A stretch of DNA of 36,614 nt. It comes from Phycisphaeraceae bacterium. Lineage in GTDB: Bacteria > Planctomycetota > Phycisphaerae > Phycisphaerales > Zrk34. Below, in pieces: positions 8,898 to 16,596 of the stretch. The notes below the pieces were generated by a model that searched no databases, was not told the origin of the DNA, and worked only from the letters and a program-made list of their open reading frames with translations. Numbering within the stretch: position 1 is the stretch's first letter; each line of letters starts with the position of its first letter. Made by a program: the position numbers and the translations under genes. Where the stretch lies: assembly GCA_028284925.1 (NCBI GenBank), contig JANQQT010000250.1, positions 1 through 36,614 of the forward strand, given 5' to 3'.

Positions 8898-9083
8898 ATG
8901 GAGACCCGAAACGATAACATGCAGCTCCGGAAGGTGAAGAAGGAAAAGAGCGGGATATTCGCCCAAATATGGCGGGGATTGTCATCGTGGCTGAATGGTT
9001 ATCAGGGATGTGCGTGCCGCCCCAAAGATGATCCGGAGCCGAGAAAGAACACCACCAAACGCGAATCTGAAAAGGCGATCTAA
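8898..9083 (+). CDS. Possible small basic protein, uncertain
   Basis: An open frame of 61 codons in the gap between metG and guaA (8833-9111), on the opposite strand to both. The peptide METRNDNMQLRKVKKEKSGI... is highly charged, with a short amphipathic central part (IFAQIWRGLSSWLNG), two Cys (GCAC) and a basic tail. No Shine-Dalgarno precedes ATG 8898, and an earlier in-frame ATG (8856) has none either. I recognise no family. It may be chance coding in the metG-guaA spacer; otherwise I see nothing else in that spacer. Confidence 0.25.
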   Translation: METRNDNMQLRKVKKEKSGIFAQIWRGLSSWLNGYQGCACRPKDDPEPRKNTTKRESEKAI

Positions 9084-9111
9084 CCGCCCGCCCGTCACCC
9101 CCCTGCCGTCG

Positions 9112-10668
9112 TTACTCCCACTCGATTGTAGCGGGTGGTTTGGAGGAGATGTCGTAGACCACGCGATTGACCCCCTGCACTTCATTAATCATGCGATTGG
9201 AGATGGTGGCCAGTACTTCGTAAGGAAGGCGTGCCCAATCGGCGGTCATGAAATCCTGGCTTTCGACGGCCCGGACCGCCACAACATTCGCGTACGTGCG
9301 ACCATCCCCCATCACGCCTACGGCCTGGGTATTAGCCAGCAGCACGGCGAAGACCTGCGACGTCGATCGATAAAGGTTGTTGGCGACAATTTCCTCGAGA
9401 ACGATTTCATCGCAATCACGCAGAAGGTCAAGTCGCCGGCGTGTGATATCACCCATCACGCGGACGGCGAGACCCGGGCCGGGGAATGGATGGCGCCAGA
9501 CCATTTGTTCGGGGAGGCCGAGAACTTCACCGAGCCTGCGCACCTCATCCTTGAAAAGATCGCGTAAAGGCTCGATCAGGTCGAATCCAAGCTCTGCGGG
9601 GAGACCCCCGACGTTGTGGTGAAGTTTAATGTTGGCCGCGGTCCCGGCGAGCGACTGACCGGATTCGATGACATCGGGGTAGAGTGTTCCTTGAGCGAGA
9701 TACTTGACGCCGGGGATGTCGGCTGACGCGTGCTTAAACACGTCGATAAAGCGATGCCCGATGAGGCGTCGTTTTTCCTGTGGATCGGTGACACCGGCGA
9801 GGTCATCGAGAAATTGCTGCTCGGCATCAATCACGCGAAGGTCGATATCGAAGTGATCGCGGAAGGTGTTTTCAACAAACTGTCTTTCGTTCTTTCGGAG
9901 GAGGCCGTTGTCAACGAAAATGCAGGTCAACTGCGGGCCGATGGCTCGGGCGAGCAGGGCCGCGACGACGGAGGAATCCACACCTCCGCTCAAACCGCAG
10001 ATTACACGGTCACTACCCACCTCTTCACGCACTGCGGCAACCTGCGCTTCCATGAAATCGGACATGCGCCAAGTATTGGAACAGCCGCAAATGTTGTAGA
10101 GAAAGTTATGGAGGATATCAATACCGTGGGGCGTATGGGTGACTTCAGGGTGGAACTGTACGCCGAAGAAGGGCTGGGTCTTGTGTTGAATTGCGGCGAA
10201 GGGGCAGGTTGCAGTAGAGGCGAGCGTAATGAAGTCTTCGCTCAACCCGGTGACCTGGTCACCGTGGCTCATCCATACGGAGGTATTGGTCGGTACACCG
10301 GAAAAGAGATTGGCATCATCGCCGACGGCAAGTTGTGCCCGGCCGAACTCTCGTGAATCCACACCTGCGACATCCGTGCCAAGAAGCTGGCATCCAATAT
10401 GCATTCCGTAGCAGATACCGAGAACCGGTACGCCGAGTTCAAAGAGACGCGGGTCACAGCGGGGCGCGCCTTCTTCATAGACGCTGGACGGACCGCCACT
10501 GAGGATGACGCCTTTTGGATTGAGGGCAGCAATTTGTTCGAGTGGAAGATCCGGAGCCACCAGGATGGAAAAAGCACCGGCTTCACGCACGCGACGGGCA
10601 ATTAGCTGGGTGTATTGGGAACCGAAATCCAATACGGGGATAACTTCATTGTGGGGCAGGTGAGACAT
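9112..10668 (-). CDS. guaA: GMP synthase (glutamine-hydrolysing)
   Basis: Converts XMP to GMP using glutamine and ATP. The 518-aa protein has the class I glutaminase domain first: [19 protein letters not shown], nucleophile C86 in LGICYGMH (usually CYGMQ) and FHPEVTHT with H173/E175. The ATP-pyrophosphatase domain follows with the PP-loop [14 protein letters not shown] (227 onward), then the dimerisation domain with [12 protein letters not shown] and the C-terminus [15 protein letters not shown] 10668 is chosen; the frame extends to 10779, but those residues precede the conserved start and would run into the rpmH terminator. It lies downstream of that terminator, so it probably has its own promoter. 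Confidence 0.97.
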   Translation of the reverse strand: MSHLPHNEVIPVLDFGSQYTQLIARRVREAGAFSILVAPDLPLEQIAALNPKGVILSGGPSSVYEEGAPRCDPRLFELGVPVLGICYGMHIGCQLLGTDVAGVDSREFGRAQLAVGDDANLFSGVPTNTSVWMSHGDQVTGLSEDFITLASTATCPFAAIQHKTQPFFGVQFHPEVTHTPHGIDILHNFLYNICGCSNTWRMSDFMEAQVAAVREEVGSDRVICGLSGGVDSSVVAALLARAIGPQLTCIFVDNGLLRKNERQFVENTFRDHFDIDLRVIDAEQQFLDDLAGVTDPQEKRRLIGHRFIDVFKHASADIPGVKYLAQGTLYPDVIESGQSLAGTAANIKLHHNVGGLPAELGFDLIEPLRDLFKDEVRRLGEVLGLPEQMVWRHPFPGPGLAVRVMGDITRRRLDLLRDCDEIVLEEIVANNLYRSTSQVFAVLLANTQAVGVMGDGRTYANVVAVRAVESQDFMTADWARLPYEVLATISNRMINEVQGVNRVVYDISSKPPATIEWE

Positions 10669-10780
10669 GTGACTCCATTCGTGTGTCGGGTCGCCAAGAC
10701 CCAATCGTGGGAGCGGGCATGTTAGCTTGAGGGGGGTGGAGCGTCTAGCGAAAGAGGGTCGGCGACCGCCAAAGCGCATG

Positions 10781-10808
10781 AAAAAAGAGGCGTACCGAGG
10801 TACGCCTC
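10781..10808 (-). terminator. Intrinsic terminator behind rpmH
   Basis: Read on the minus strand this is a GC-rich hairpin, GAGGCGTAC-CTCG-GTACGCCTC (nine paired bases, four-base loop), followed at once by TTTTTT. It lies 26 bases beyond the rpmH stop and before guaA, so it should end the rpmH transcript. Confidence 0.85.
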
Positions 10809-10834
10809 ATCAATCATACTTCTCATCCTGATCG

Positions 10835-10975
10835 TTAAGCTGAAAGAACCGCGCGTCCTACCCGACGCTTGCGATTAATAATCTTGCGTCCGTTGCTGGT
10901 TTTCATCTTGGCGCGAAAACCAAACTTTCGCTTGCGTTTACGATTGGACAGTCGTCTGGGATAATGTACCGCCAT
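10835..10975 (-). CDS. rpmH: 50S ribosomal protein L34
   Basis: A 46-aa protein of the large ribosomal subunit, too short for most ORF callers. The translation starts [20 protein letters not shown] and continues [20 protein letters not shown], ending RAVLSA. The core [23 protein letters not shown] matches the L34 signature (family form: RKRTHGFRARMKTKSGRKVL), and the end resembles the usual RLSA. The N-terminus (MAVHYPRR) differs from the common MKRTYQPS. A perfect Shine-Dalgarno GGAGGTGA lies just before ATG 10975. L34 commonly sits next to rnpA and dnaA near the origin; here it is alone, between the propeller-protein gene and guaA, and closed by a terminator. Confidence 0.93.
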   Translation of the reverse strand: MAVHYPRRLSNRKRKRKFGFRAKMKTSNGRKIINRKRRVGRAVLSA

Positions 10976-11036
10976 GGGTCACCTCCGAAAAATCGGATCG
11001 TCAAAATTACCTTCCAATCGGGCAACCCAAGGCGCG

Positions 11037-13508
11037 TTATTTTACGGTGACGCGTCCTGAGACGTACTGGGAATTGCCCTGAGCATCGACGGCCCGCACG
11101 GTAATCACGTGGGAACCAGCCGACAAGTCGGTGATTTTAACCCTGATCGACTCGGAAGTCGAATCGTAAATTAAATCCAGTGGGAGGGCGTATCGCCAGG
11201 TGGTCTCACTATCGGCCTTATAGCGAACATCAATGATTGGAGACAGTCGATCGGTAACCTTTGCGGTAAGCGTGGCCTGCCCCTTTCCTTCGGATTTGAG
11301 GCCAAAACCCGATACGGAGGGCGGCGTGTTGTCTACCACCACCGGGTCACTGACGCGGGAGGACTTGAGCACCTGATCCGGCACGTTGTTCTTTGAGTCA
11401 TCCGTGGTCAGGCGGACTTCGTAGCGACCATCAGGCGTGGTTCGCGTATCCCACGTATAGGTGGACGTGGACAAGTTCTTGACGATAGTAACGAACGGGT
11501 CGTTTGAGCCGTGTCGTCGGTATTCCAACTTATGCGAGAGGGAATCTCGGTTGGCATCGGTGGCGGACCAGTCGATTTTCAAGGCGATATAAGGTCGGGG
11601 CGCAGTCGACCGCGAGCTGGAACTGGAGACACGACCGAAAGAGGGTGTGGCCTTGATGGAAGTAATCTTGGGCTTGAGGTTGGGCATCAGGTACTTCAGG
11701 CTTACGGCACTGAGGGTGGGCGATGCCTTTCCGCTGGATTTGAGGGTAATTCGGTACTGAAGGAATCGGGCTGTGGGCGCCAGGACATCAAGATAGTCAC
11801 TAAGACCATCCCTGAGTCGAACGGTCTGAGGCTTGGACCAGTCGGACCATGAGCCTGATTCGGAATCCGCCACATTGCCGGACCGCGTCTGAACCTGCAC
11901 GGACGTTCCACCTGAAGTGAAGGCGGAAACCTGCAACTTGCCCCAGAGACTGATCTGGCTGGCATCGAGTGTCTGGCTGGTGACGACGCCTTCCTTTTCA
12001 AAGGTATCGCTCAGACGCATCAGTCGCCCGGGATTGGCAGTACCGACCAGCACGTTTCCGCGCCCGAGATCCAATAGGGCCGGGACCTGCTTGGGGCTGA
12101 GGTTGGCAATGGTCGTGACTTCCTCGGTATCGGGATTGACACGATAGACCTGGCCTTCGTTACCTGTGGCGACGACGAGGGCATTTCCCTGACGGGCCAT
12201 GCGAAGGATCATCACGGACTCACGAAAGACTTCATGTACAAAACCGTCGGATGAAATTCGATAAATGGCATTGCCGGACTTCTTTCGGCCACCGGCGGAT
12301 GACCTTCTGGAGGTTGATGACGTTCGGGTGGGCAAGGATGGACGGCTCATGGAAGGCCTGGGGGAAGCCTGCAACGTCACGCTTCCGGACTCCTTGGCCT
12401 CCGCCAGTTTTTTGGCAATGGCCGCGCGGAGCGCATCATACTGTTCCTTTGTGGGCGTTTTAGAGGCCGCGGGCTTAGCCGGAGGCTTCGCGGGCGGCTT
12501 TTTCGGCTCCGGTTTGGGTGTGACCGGCTTCGTAAGTGCAGGCTTGGTTTCAACAGGTTTGGGCTCGGCAGGCGGTTTGACAGCCGGCGTCTTAGGCTTC
12601 GTCGTTCCAGGTTTGGGTTGCGGCTTGGGGGGCACGTTGGGAACTTTGGGTTCCTTGGCGGTGTCCTTGGTCTTGACGGGTCGACCGCTGGAGCGCGTCG
12701 AGGCTGCGGTCATTCTTCCCGGTCGGGCGTGGTTGGCATCGGCGGTACCGGCGTAAACCGTACCATCTTTGAGAACCAGCAAAGCACCAATTTCCGGCTC
12801 CGGTGCGTCATATACGACGAACGACTTATATCCGGTCGCGGTCGGCGAAATGCGAATGATCAATCCCTGGCTATCCGTCCCGGCATAAACGCGTCCCCTG
12901 GCATCGGCGCCAAGGCAAAGCACATTGTCCTGCTTGGTTTCCAACGCCACGACGGGTTTCTTCTTAGGATTAGCCGGCTCGACAACAAGCACGCGACCTT
13001 TCGTCCCGGTCGCCAAATACAGCTTGTTACCGACCGATAGAATCTGCCAGACGTACCGCACTTTGGGTAGTTCAATTTTTTTGGATACCTTCATATCCCT
13101 GCCAGTGCGCAACTCCAGGAAACTCTTGGCGCCGCTGACGGCAACCCAAAGCCCTTCTTTCGTGGAAGCCAAGCTGAAAATCTGTGCCCCTTTGTATTCC
13201 GCGACGGTTTTCACTTTCTTCCCGTCAAACGCCACCAACTTGCCCTGCGGCCCGACCGCAGCAAAAGTGCGCTTATCGCCCGACTGTACAAGGTCGTAAA
13301 CGATCGAATCGTCACCTTCCAGGTCTGCCAGTTTCTCAGCGGCGCGTGCGAGACGCACATCGCCAAGGTTGGTGACGATCGTGTTCTTACGCTCGGTCTT
13401 GTTCCAGTCGGCCTCGGTCGCATGCTTCCAAGTGCCGGGGCGTACGCCCCAGACGGACGTACCAAGGGCCAGCGTCAACGTTATGGTCGCAATGAATCGC
13501 TTATTCAA
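11037..13508 (-). CDS. Exported propeller-like protein with Pro/Lys-rich insert
   Basis: An 823-aa protein. Residues 1 to about 21 are a signal peptide (MNKRFIATITLTLALGTSVW). Residues about 60-260 hold repeated blade-like motifs typical of beta-propellers (VYAGTDSQGLIIRI, KDGTVYAGTADANH, LYLATGTKGRVLVV). Residues about 260-410 are low complexity: first PKP/KPP repeats, then Arg/Ser-rich. Blade motifs resume (LVVATGNEGQVYRV, NVLVGTANPGRLMRL). About 510-610 is a discoidin-like or jelly-roll-like segment (SGSWSDWSKPQTVRL). The C-terminal about 610-823 has Ig/fibronectin-like strands (TTPDGRYEVRLTTDD, VDAQGNSQYVSGRV). It lies 54 bases downstream of the S55 peptidase gene on the same strand. No enzymatic motif is seen; a periplasmic or surface binding role is inferred. 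Confidence 0.72.
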   Translation of the reverse strand: MNKRFIATITLTLALGTSVWGVRPGTWKHATEADWNKTERKNTIVTNLGDVRLARAAEKLADLEGDDSIVYDLVQSGDKRTFAAVGPQGKLVAFDGKKVKTVAEYKGAQIFSLASTKEGLWVAVSGAKSFLELRTGRDMKVSKKIELPKVRYVWQILSVGNKLYLATGTKGRVLVVEPANPKKKPVVALETKQDNVLCLGADARGRVYAGTDSQGLIIRISPTATGYKSFVVYDAPEPEIGALLVLKDGTVYAGTADANHARPGRMTAASTRSSGRPVKTKDTAKEPKVPNVPPKPQPKPGTTKPKTPAVKPPAEPKPVETKPALTKPVTPKPEPKKPPAKPPAKPAASKTPTKEQYDALRAAIAKKLAEAKESGSVTLQASPRPSMSRPSLPTRTSSTSRRSSAGGRKKSGNAIYRISSDGFVHEVFRESVMILRMARQGNALVVATGNEGQVYRVNPDTEEVTTIANLSPKQVPALLDLGRGNVLVGTANPGRLMRLSDTFEKEGVVTSQTLDASQISLWGKLQVSAFTSGGTSVQVQTRSGNVADSESGSWSDWSKPQTVRLRDGLSDYLDVLAPTARFLQYRITLKSSGKASPTLSAVSLKYLMPNLKPKITSIKATPSFGRVSSSSSRSTAPRPYIALKIDWSATDANRDSLSHKLEYRRHGSNDPFVTIVKNLSTSTYTWDTRTTPDGRYEVRLTTDDSKNNVPDQVLKSSRVSDPVVVDNTPPSVSGFGLKSEGKGQATLTAKVTDRLSPIIDVRYKADSETTWRYALPLDLIYDSTSESIRVKITDLSAGSHVITVRAVDAQGNSQYVSGRVTVK
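12279..12731 (-). repeat. Low-complexity Pro/Lys- then Arg/Ser-rich coding segment
   Basis: Codons 260-410 of the propeller-like protein. Short degenerate units such as KPxPKP, KPPAKPPAKP and TKPxxTKP recur, then a stretch of SRPSLPTRTSSTSRRSS. It splits the propeller blades. The opposite strand has an apparently open Gly-rich frame here that is only a shadow of the repeats. Confidence 0.7.
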
Positions 13509-13562
13509 TGCCTGCTCCTTCCCACCGTGTCTTCGTTCATTATTCGAAGGCGGTGAAGCTTG

Positions 13563-15560
13563 TTATTTCGGCGCCGCCGGATCATCCGTAACGACAATCG
13601 GCATCGTCGTCCCGCCCTGCACGACGTACGGTAAATCCATTCTCTTTTCAATGGTGTCCAGATAAGTCCCGGTCCGCGTGGAGGTGACCGACCGAATGAG
13701 CGCCGCCCGCGACGTGGGCAGCTTCGGCAATTCGCTTCGGCCAATCGTCAGGTTATTGCCGGTTCTCAATCGGATCACACCGTAAAGAGAATCGTCCTTG
13801 ATATCCACGAGGAATTTAACCGCTTCAAAAAGCTCTTCGCTATTGCTGGCCGTCGACAGGTGCGGTTTCACCAGCCGGTTCATTTGTTGATACATCGACC
13901 CGCCGCCGATGGTCAACAGGTAATTCCCTTCCCTGGTATCTTTGGGAATCGTGATCTTGAATTCACGAAGCTCGACCTTCTTGCGATACGGCTGCACACG
14001 CAGAACGATGGTGGCGGTCTCGCCGGGTTTGACCGTGGGCGACTTGAGAGTGGCGCCGAGAATGATGGCGGCATCCAAGCGCGGGATGACCTTGACCTTG
14101 GCATCAATGGACTTGACACCCATGACGCCGAATTCGGTTTCGACGATGGTATTGATCGGCGTGGCGACCGCGATCATCACCTGTGTCGGACGCGCCGAGG
14201 GGATGATGCGTTTAACCTTTAACTTTTTACCGTTGTCAAAGGTGATCAATCCTTCGATATGAAGGGTGTTGAGCAATGGAAACTCGGTATCTGTCGACAA
14301 CGACCCGGTAATGGCGCTGCCGATCAGGGATGGCAGCATGCGCGTGTGATGAGCAACCTGGTATTTGAAGGTCTTGTTGCGCGTCTTATCACCCCAGTCG
14401 ACGGAAACCGTCACAGGAACTGATTTGTATTTGGCCTTGGGCTTGCCGACGACGGCGACCGCTTCATCGCGAAGAATCGCACCACGAATATCCAGAGCGC
14501 CGCCGAGTTTGAAACTGGCGCTGAGGTTGGGCTGAATGAAGTGGACGTAACCCGGAGCCATCGGCACCTGAATATCGCCTTGTGCAAACATGGAGTGGCC
14601 AAATGCGAGAACCGTTCCGTCCGGCAGGACTTCGGTCGTCGTCCCTACGCCCGACATATCAAGATCACCAGAGACCAGCGGGATCGCCAGGACACCACCG
14701 GGCTTGTACTTCACTTTCTTGGGATCAATCCAGGTAGGCCTAAGTCTACCGCCGCCGCCCTGCATGACGGTAGGACTCATTCCGAACGGGCGAAGAAACG
14801 GCTGAAGCATTCGCGCCTGCTCGTTGGACCCCACGGTGACCGGGATCGACAACGGCGTGCGAGCGTTGAAAACGGACTTGGTACTCGCCTGGGGCTTGAT
14901 GGTGACTGAAGGCTTCGGCGGCTTATAGCCTGCAATTGCGGCGAACGCATTCAGGCGCCACATGTCTTCGTCTTTAAGCTTAATCGAACGGGCAAGCTCA
15001 TACGCCCCGGCAAATGTCGCATCGCGACTTCGCGTACCGGTCAATATCTGAATACTCCTGGGATTGTCTTTGACCCTGTTCCGAGCGGCGAGCATGAACT
15101 GAATCGGCTGAATCCCAACGTAGCAATCCTTGCCCATGCGAAAGCCGAATGCAAAAGCACCGATCATCCGGCCTCCCGTACCGATCTTACGCTTCTTTTC
15201 CAGACCATCCGGTCCTTTTTCGGTGGCTTTGTCCCAGAGAAAGATGGGCGAACCGCTCATCCCCTGCACCGGACCCGTCTTCTGCATTCGAGGGGAAGGA
15301 CAGCGGACCCAGACCACGGCCTTTCCGGCAGCAAAGCCACGTTCGACGGATACCACCTCAACGGGGAACGGTTCAGGCTCGGTCCCGTGAAATACGGTGA
15401 TGCCGTAACCCTTCATTCCGGGTCTGACCTGTTCAAAGGTCATGTGTCGCTTGGGGTTAAAGCCCTTGGGCAATTTCTCAGCCATGGCAGAACCGGCTGA
15501 GATCATCAATCCCAGTATCACGGTTAATGCCCCGACAATCGTCATCTTTATCTCAGACAT
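13563..15560 (-). CDS. Exported SpoIVB-type (S55) peptidase-domain protein
   Basis: A 665-aa protein. ATG 15560 opens a signal peptide (MSEIKMTIVGALTVILGLMI... ending SAMA); the longer frame to 15743 adds 61 residues that overlap rnc and hide this signal. The S55 domain begins at about residue 40 with RPGMKGYGITVFHGTEPEPF (candidate catalytic His in VFHG, residue 58) and carries the nucleophile motif VQGMSGSPIFLW (Ser103). The later segment GTVLAFGHSMFAQGD also fits the family. About 200 or more extra C-terminal residues (TVKPGETATIVLRVQPY) look like a beta-sandwich. In Firmicutes SpoIVB cleaves a sporulation protein; here there are no other sporulation genes, so the role differs. Co-directional with the propeller-like gene. 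Confidence 0.82.
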   Translation of the reverse strand: MSEIKMTIVGALTVILGLMISAGSAMAEKLPKGFNPKRHMTFEQVRPGMKGYGITVFHGTEPEPFPVEVVSVERGFAAGKAVVWVRCPSPRMQKTGPVQGMSGSPIFLWDKATEKGPDGLEKKRKIGTGGRMIGAFAFGFRMGKDCYVGIQPIQFMLAARNRVKDNPRSIQILTGTRSRDATFAGAYELARSIKLKDEDMWRLNAFAAIAGYKPPKPSVTIKPQASTKSVFNARTPLSIPVTVGSNEQARMLQPFLRPFGMSPTVMQGGGGRLRPTWIDPKKVKYKPGGVLAIPLVSGDLDMSGVGTTTEVLPDGTVLAFGHSMFAQGDIQVPMAPGYVHFIQPNLSASFKLGGALDIRGAILRDEAVAVVGKPKAKYKSVPVTVSVDWGDKTRNKTFKYQVAHHTRMLPSLIGSAITGSLSTDTEFPLLNTLHIEGLITFDNGKKLKVKRIIPSARPTQVMIAVATPINTIVETEFGVMGVKSIDAKVKVIPRLDAAIILGATLKSPTVKPGETATIVLRVQPYRKKVELREFKITIPKDTREGNYLLTIGGGSMYQQMNRLVKPHLSTASNSEELFEAVKFLVDIKDDSLYGVIRLRTGNNLTIGRSELPKLPTSRAALIRSVTSTRTGTYLDTIEKRMDLPYVVQGGTTMPIVVTDDPAAPK

Positions 15561-15726
15561 GCGAATAAAGCCTATTCCGACGTATTGTGATTGACAAGAA
15601 CTATGCGTGTAACTAACTTTGCACTCTGGGGCCATCTTGGATTCAAATCCACGCATGTTACGCTTATCGGTTATCCCGCCACGTAAATGCACCCTGGTGG
15701 CGTCCAAATGGCATGGTGTTTGATTC

Positions 15727-16506
15727 ATGACTGATATTTCCACTGATATATTCGATAAAGCTCAGGAGGCATTGGGTTATCGGTTCAGCGACACGAGCCT
15801 GCTGCATGAGGCCCTGACCCATGCGTCCGTCGCGGACCACCGGCTGCGATCCAACGAACGCATGGAATTCCTAGGCGATGCGATCCTCGGATCGGTCGTC
15901 TGTGAGTATCTTTTCCACCATTATCCAGATTATCTGGAGGGAGAACTGACGAAAATCAAAAGTACGGTGGTTTCACGCAAAATCTGTGCGGAAATCAGCA
16001 TAAAACTGGGATTACCCGACCTCCTGAGCCTTGGCAAAGGCATGACCGGTCGGGGTAAGCTCCCGATGAGCCTTGCCGCGGCCGTGCTTGAATCCCTCAT
16101 CGCCGCGCTCTACCTTGACGGTGGCCTGGAGGAGGCCCGACGCTTCATTCATGATCACATGGTCGTGCTAATCGAAGAAGCCGCGGCATCGACCCACCAG
16201 CAGAATTTCAAATCCGTCCTCCAGCAGCATGCCCAAAAGCATTTGGATGCCCTGCCGGCTTATAGACTTCTGGACGAGAAAGGTCCGGATCACGATAAAT
16301 GCTTTCAAGTTTGCGCCGATATCGGCGGGCATAAATTTGAACCGGCCTGGGGGCAGAATAAGAAGGAAGCCGAACAAAAGGCGGCACTTTTGGCTCTCAA
16401 GTCGTTGGAGGTAGTGGAAATCGACGATGAAGGAGCCATCATCGTCCGTGAGGAATTGATCATTCGAAACGATATCCCCTCTCCCACGGAGGAGGAGATC
16501 GAATAA
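15727..16506 (+). CDS. rnc: Ribonuclease III
   Basis: Cleaves double-stranded RNA in rRNA maturation and mRNA decay. The 259-aa protein has the signature NERMEFLGDAILG (E47, D51) and the second active-site helix as LAAAVLESLIAALYLDGG. E122 is present, but the position three residues earlier, usually Asp, is Ala119. A double-stranded-RNA-binding domain follows (about 160-230: NFKSVLQQHAQKHL ... PAWGQNKKEAEQKAALLAL). An acidic C-terminal tail (PSPTEEEIE) ends the protein. ATG 15727 has no clear Shine-Dalgarno. A TTGACA at 15591 on this strand, with a weak -10-like TAACTT after 17 bases, could drive it. Divergent from the S55 gene. Confidence 0.95.
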   Translation: MTDISTDIFDKAQEALGYRFSDTSLLHEALTHASVADHRLRSNERMEFLGDAILGSVVCEYLFHHYPDYLEGELTKIKSTVVSRKICAEISIKLGLPDLLSLGKGMTGRGKLPMSLAAAVLESLIAALYLDGGLEEARRFIHDHMVVLIEEAAASTHQQNFKSVLQQHAQKHLDALPAYRLLDEKGPDHDKCFQVCADIGGHKFEPAWGQNKKEAEQKAALLALKSLEVVEIDDEGAIIVREELIIRNDIPSPTEEEIE

Positions 16507-16533
16507 CCCAACCCAAACCATTAGGGGAGTTGG

Positions 16534-16573
16534 CATGGAATTTGCGTTTGTCACTTGAGCTAGCAATTCCATG
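16534..16573. repeat. Inverted repeat between rnc and the GH67-like gene
   Basis: CATGGAATT at 16534-16542 and AATTCCATG at 16565-16573 are perfect inverted copies separated by 22 bases; the pairing extends by GC with one bulged base. There is no T-run after it, so a terminator is unlikely. It could be an operator for the downstream hydrolase gene or a processing hairpin. Confidence 0.35.
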
Positions 16574-16596
16574 TTGAACCTGCTAAAAATTTAAGC

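Noticed and set aside
12265..12756. Plus-strand Gly/Leu-rich frame that looks like a membrane protein
   Set aside because: It is the reverse of the Pro/Lys-rich repeats of the propeller-like gene.
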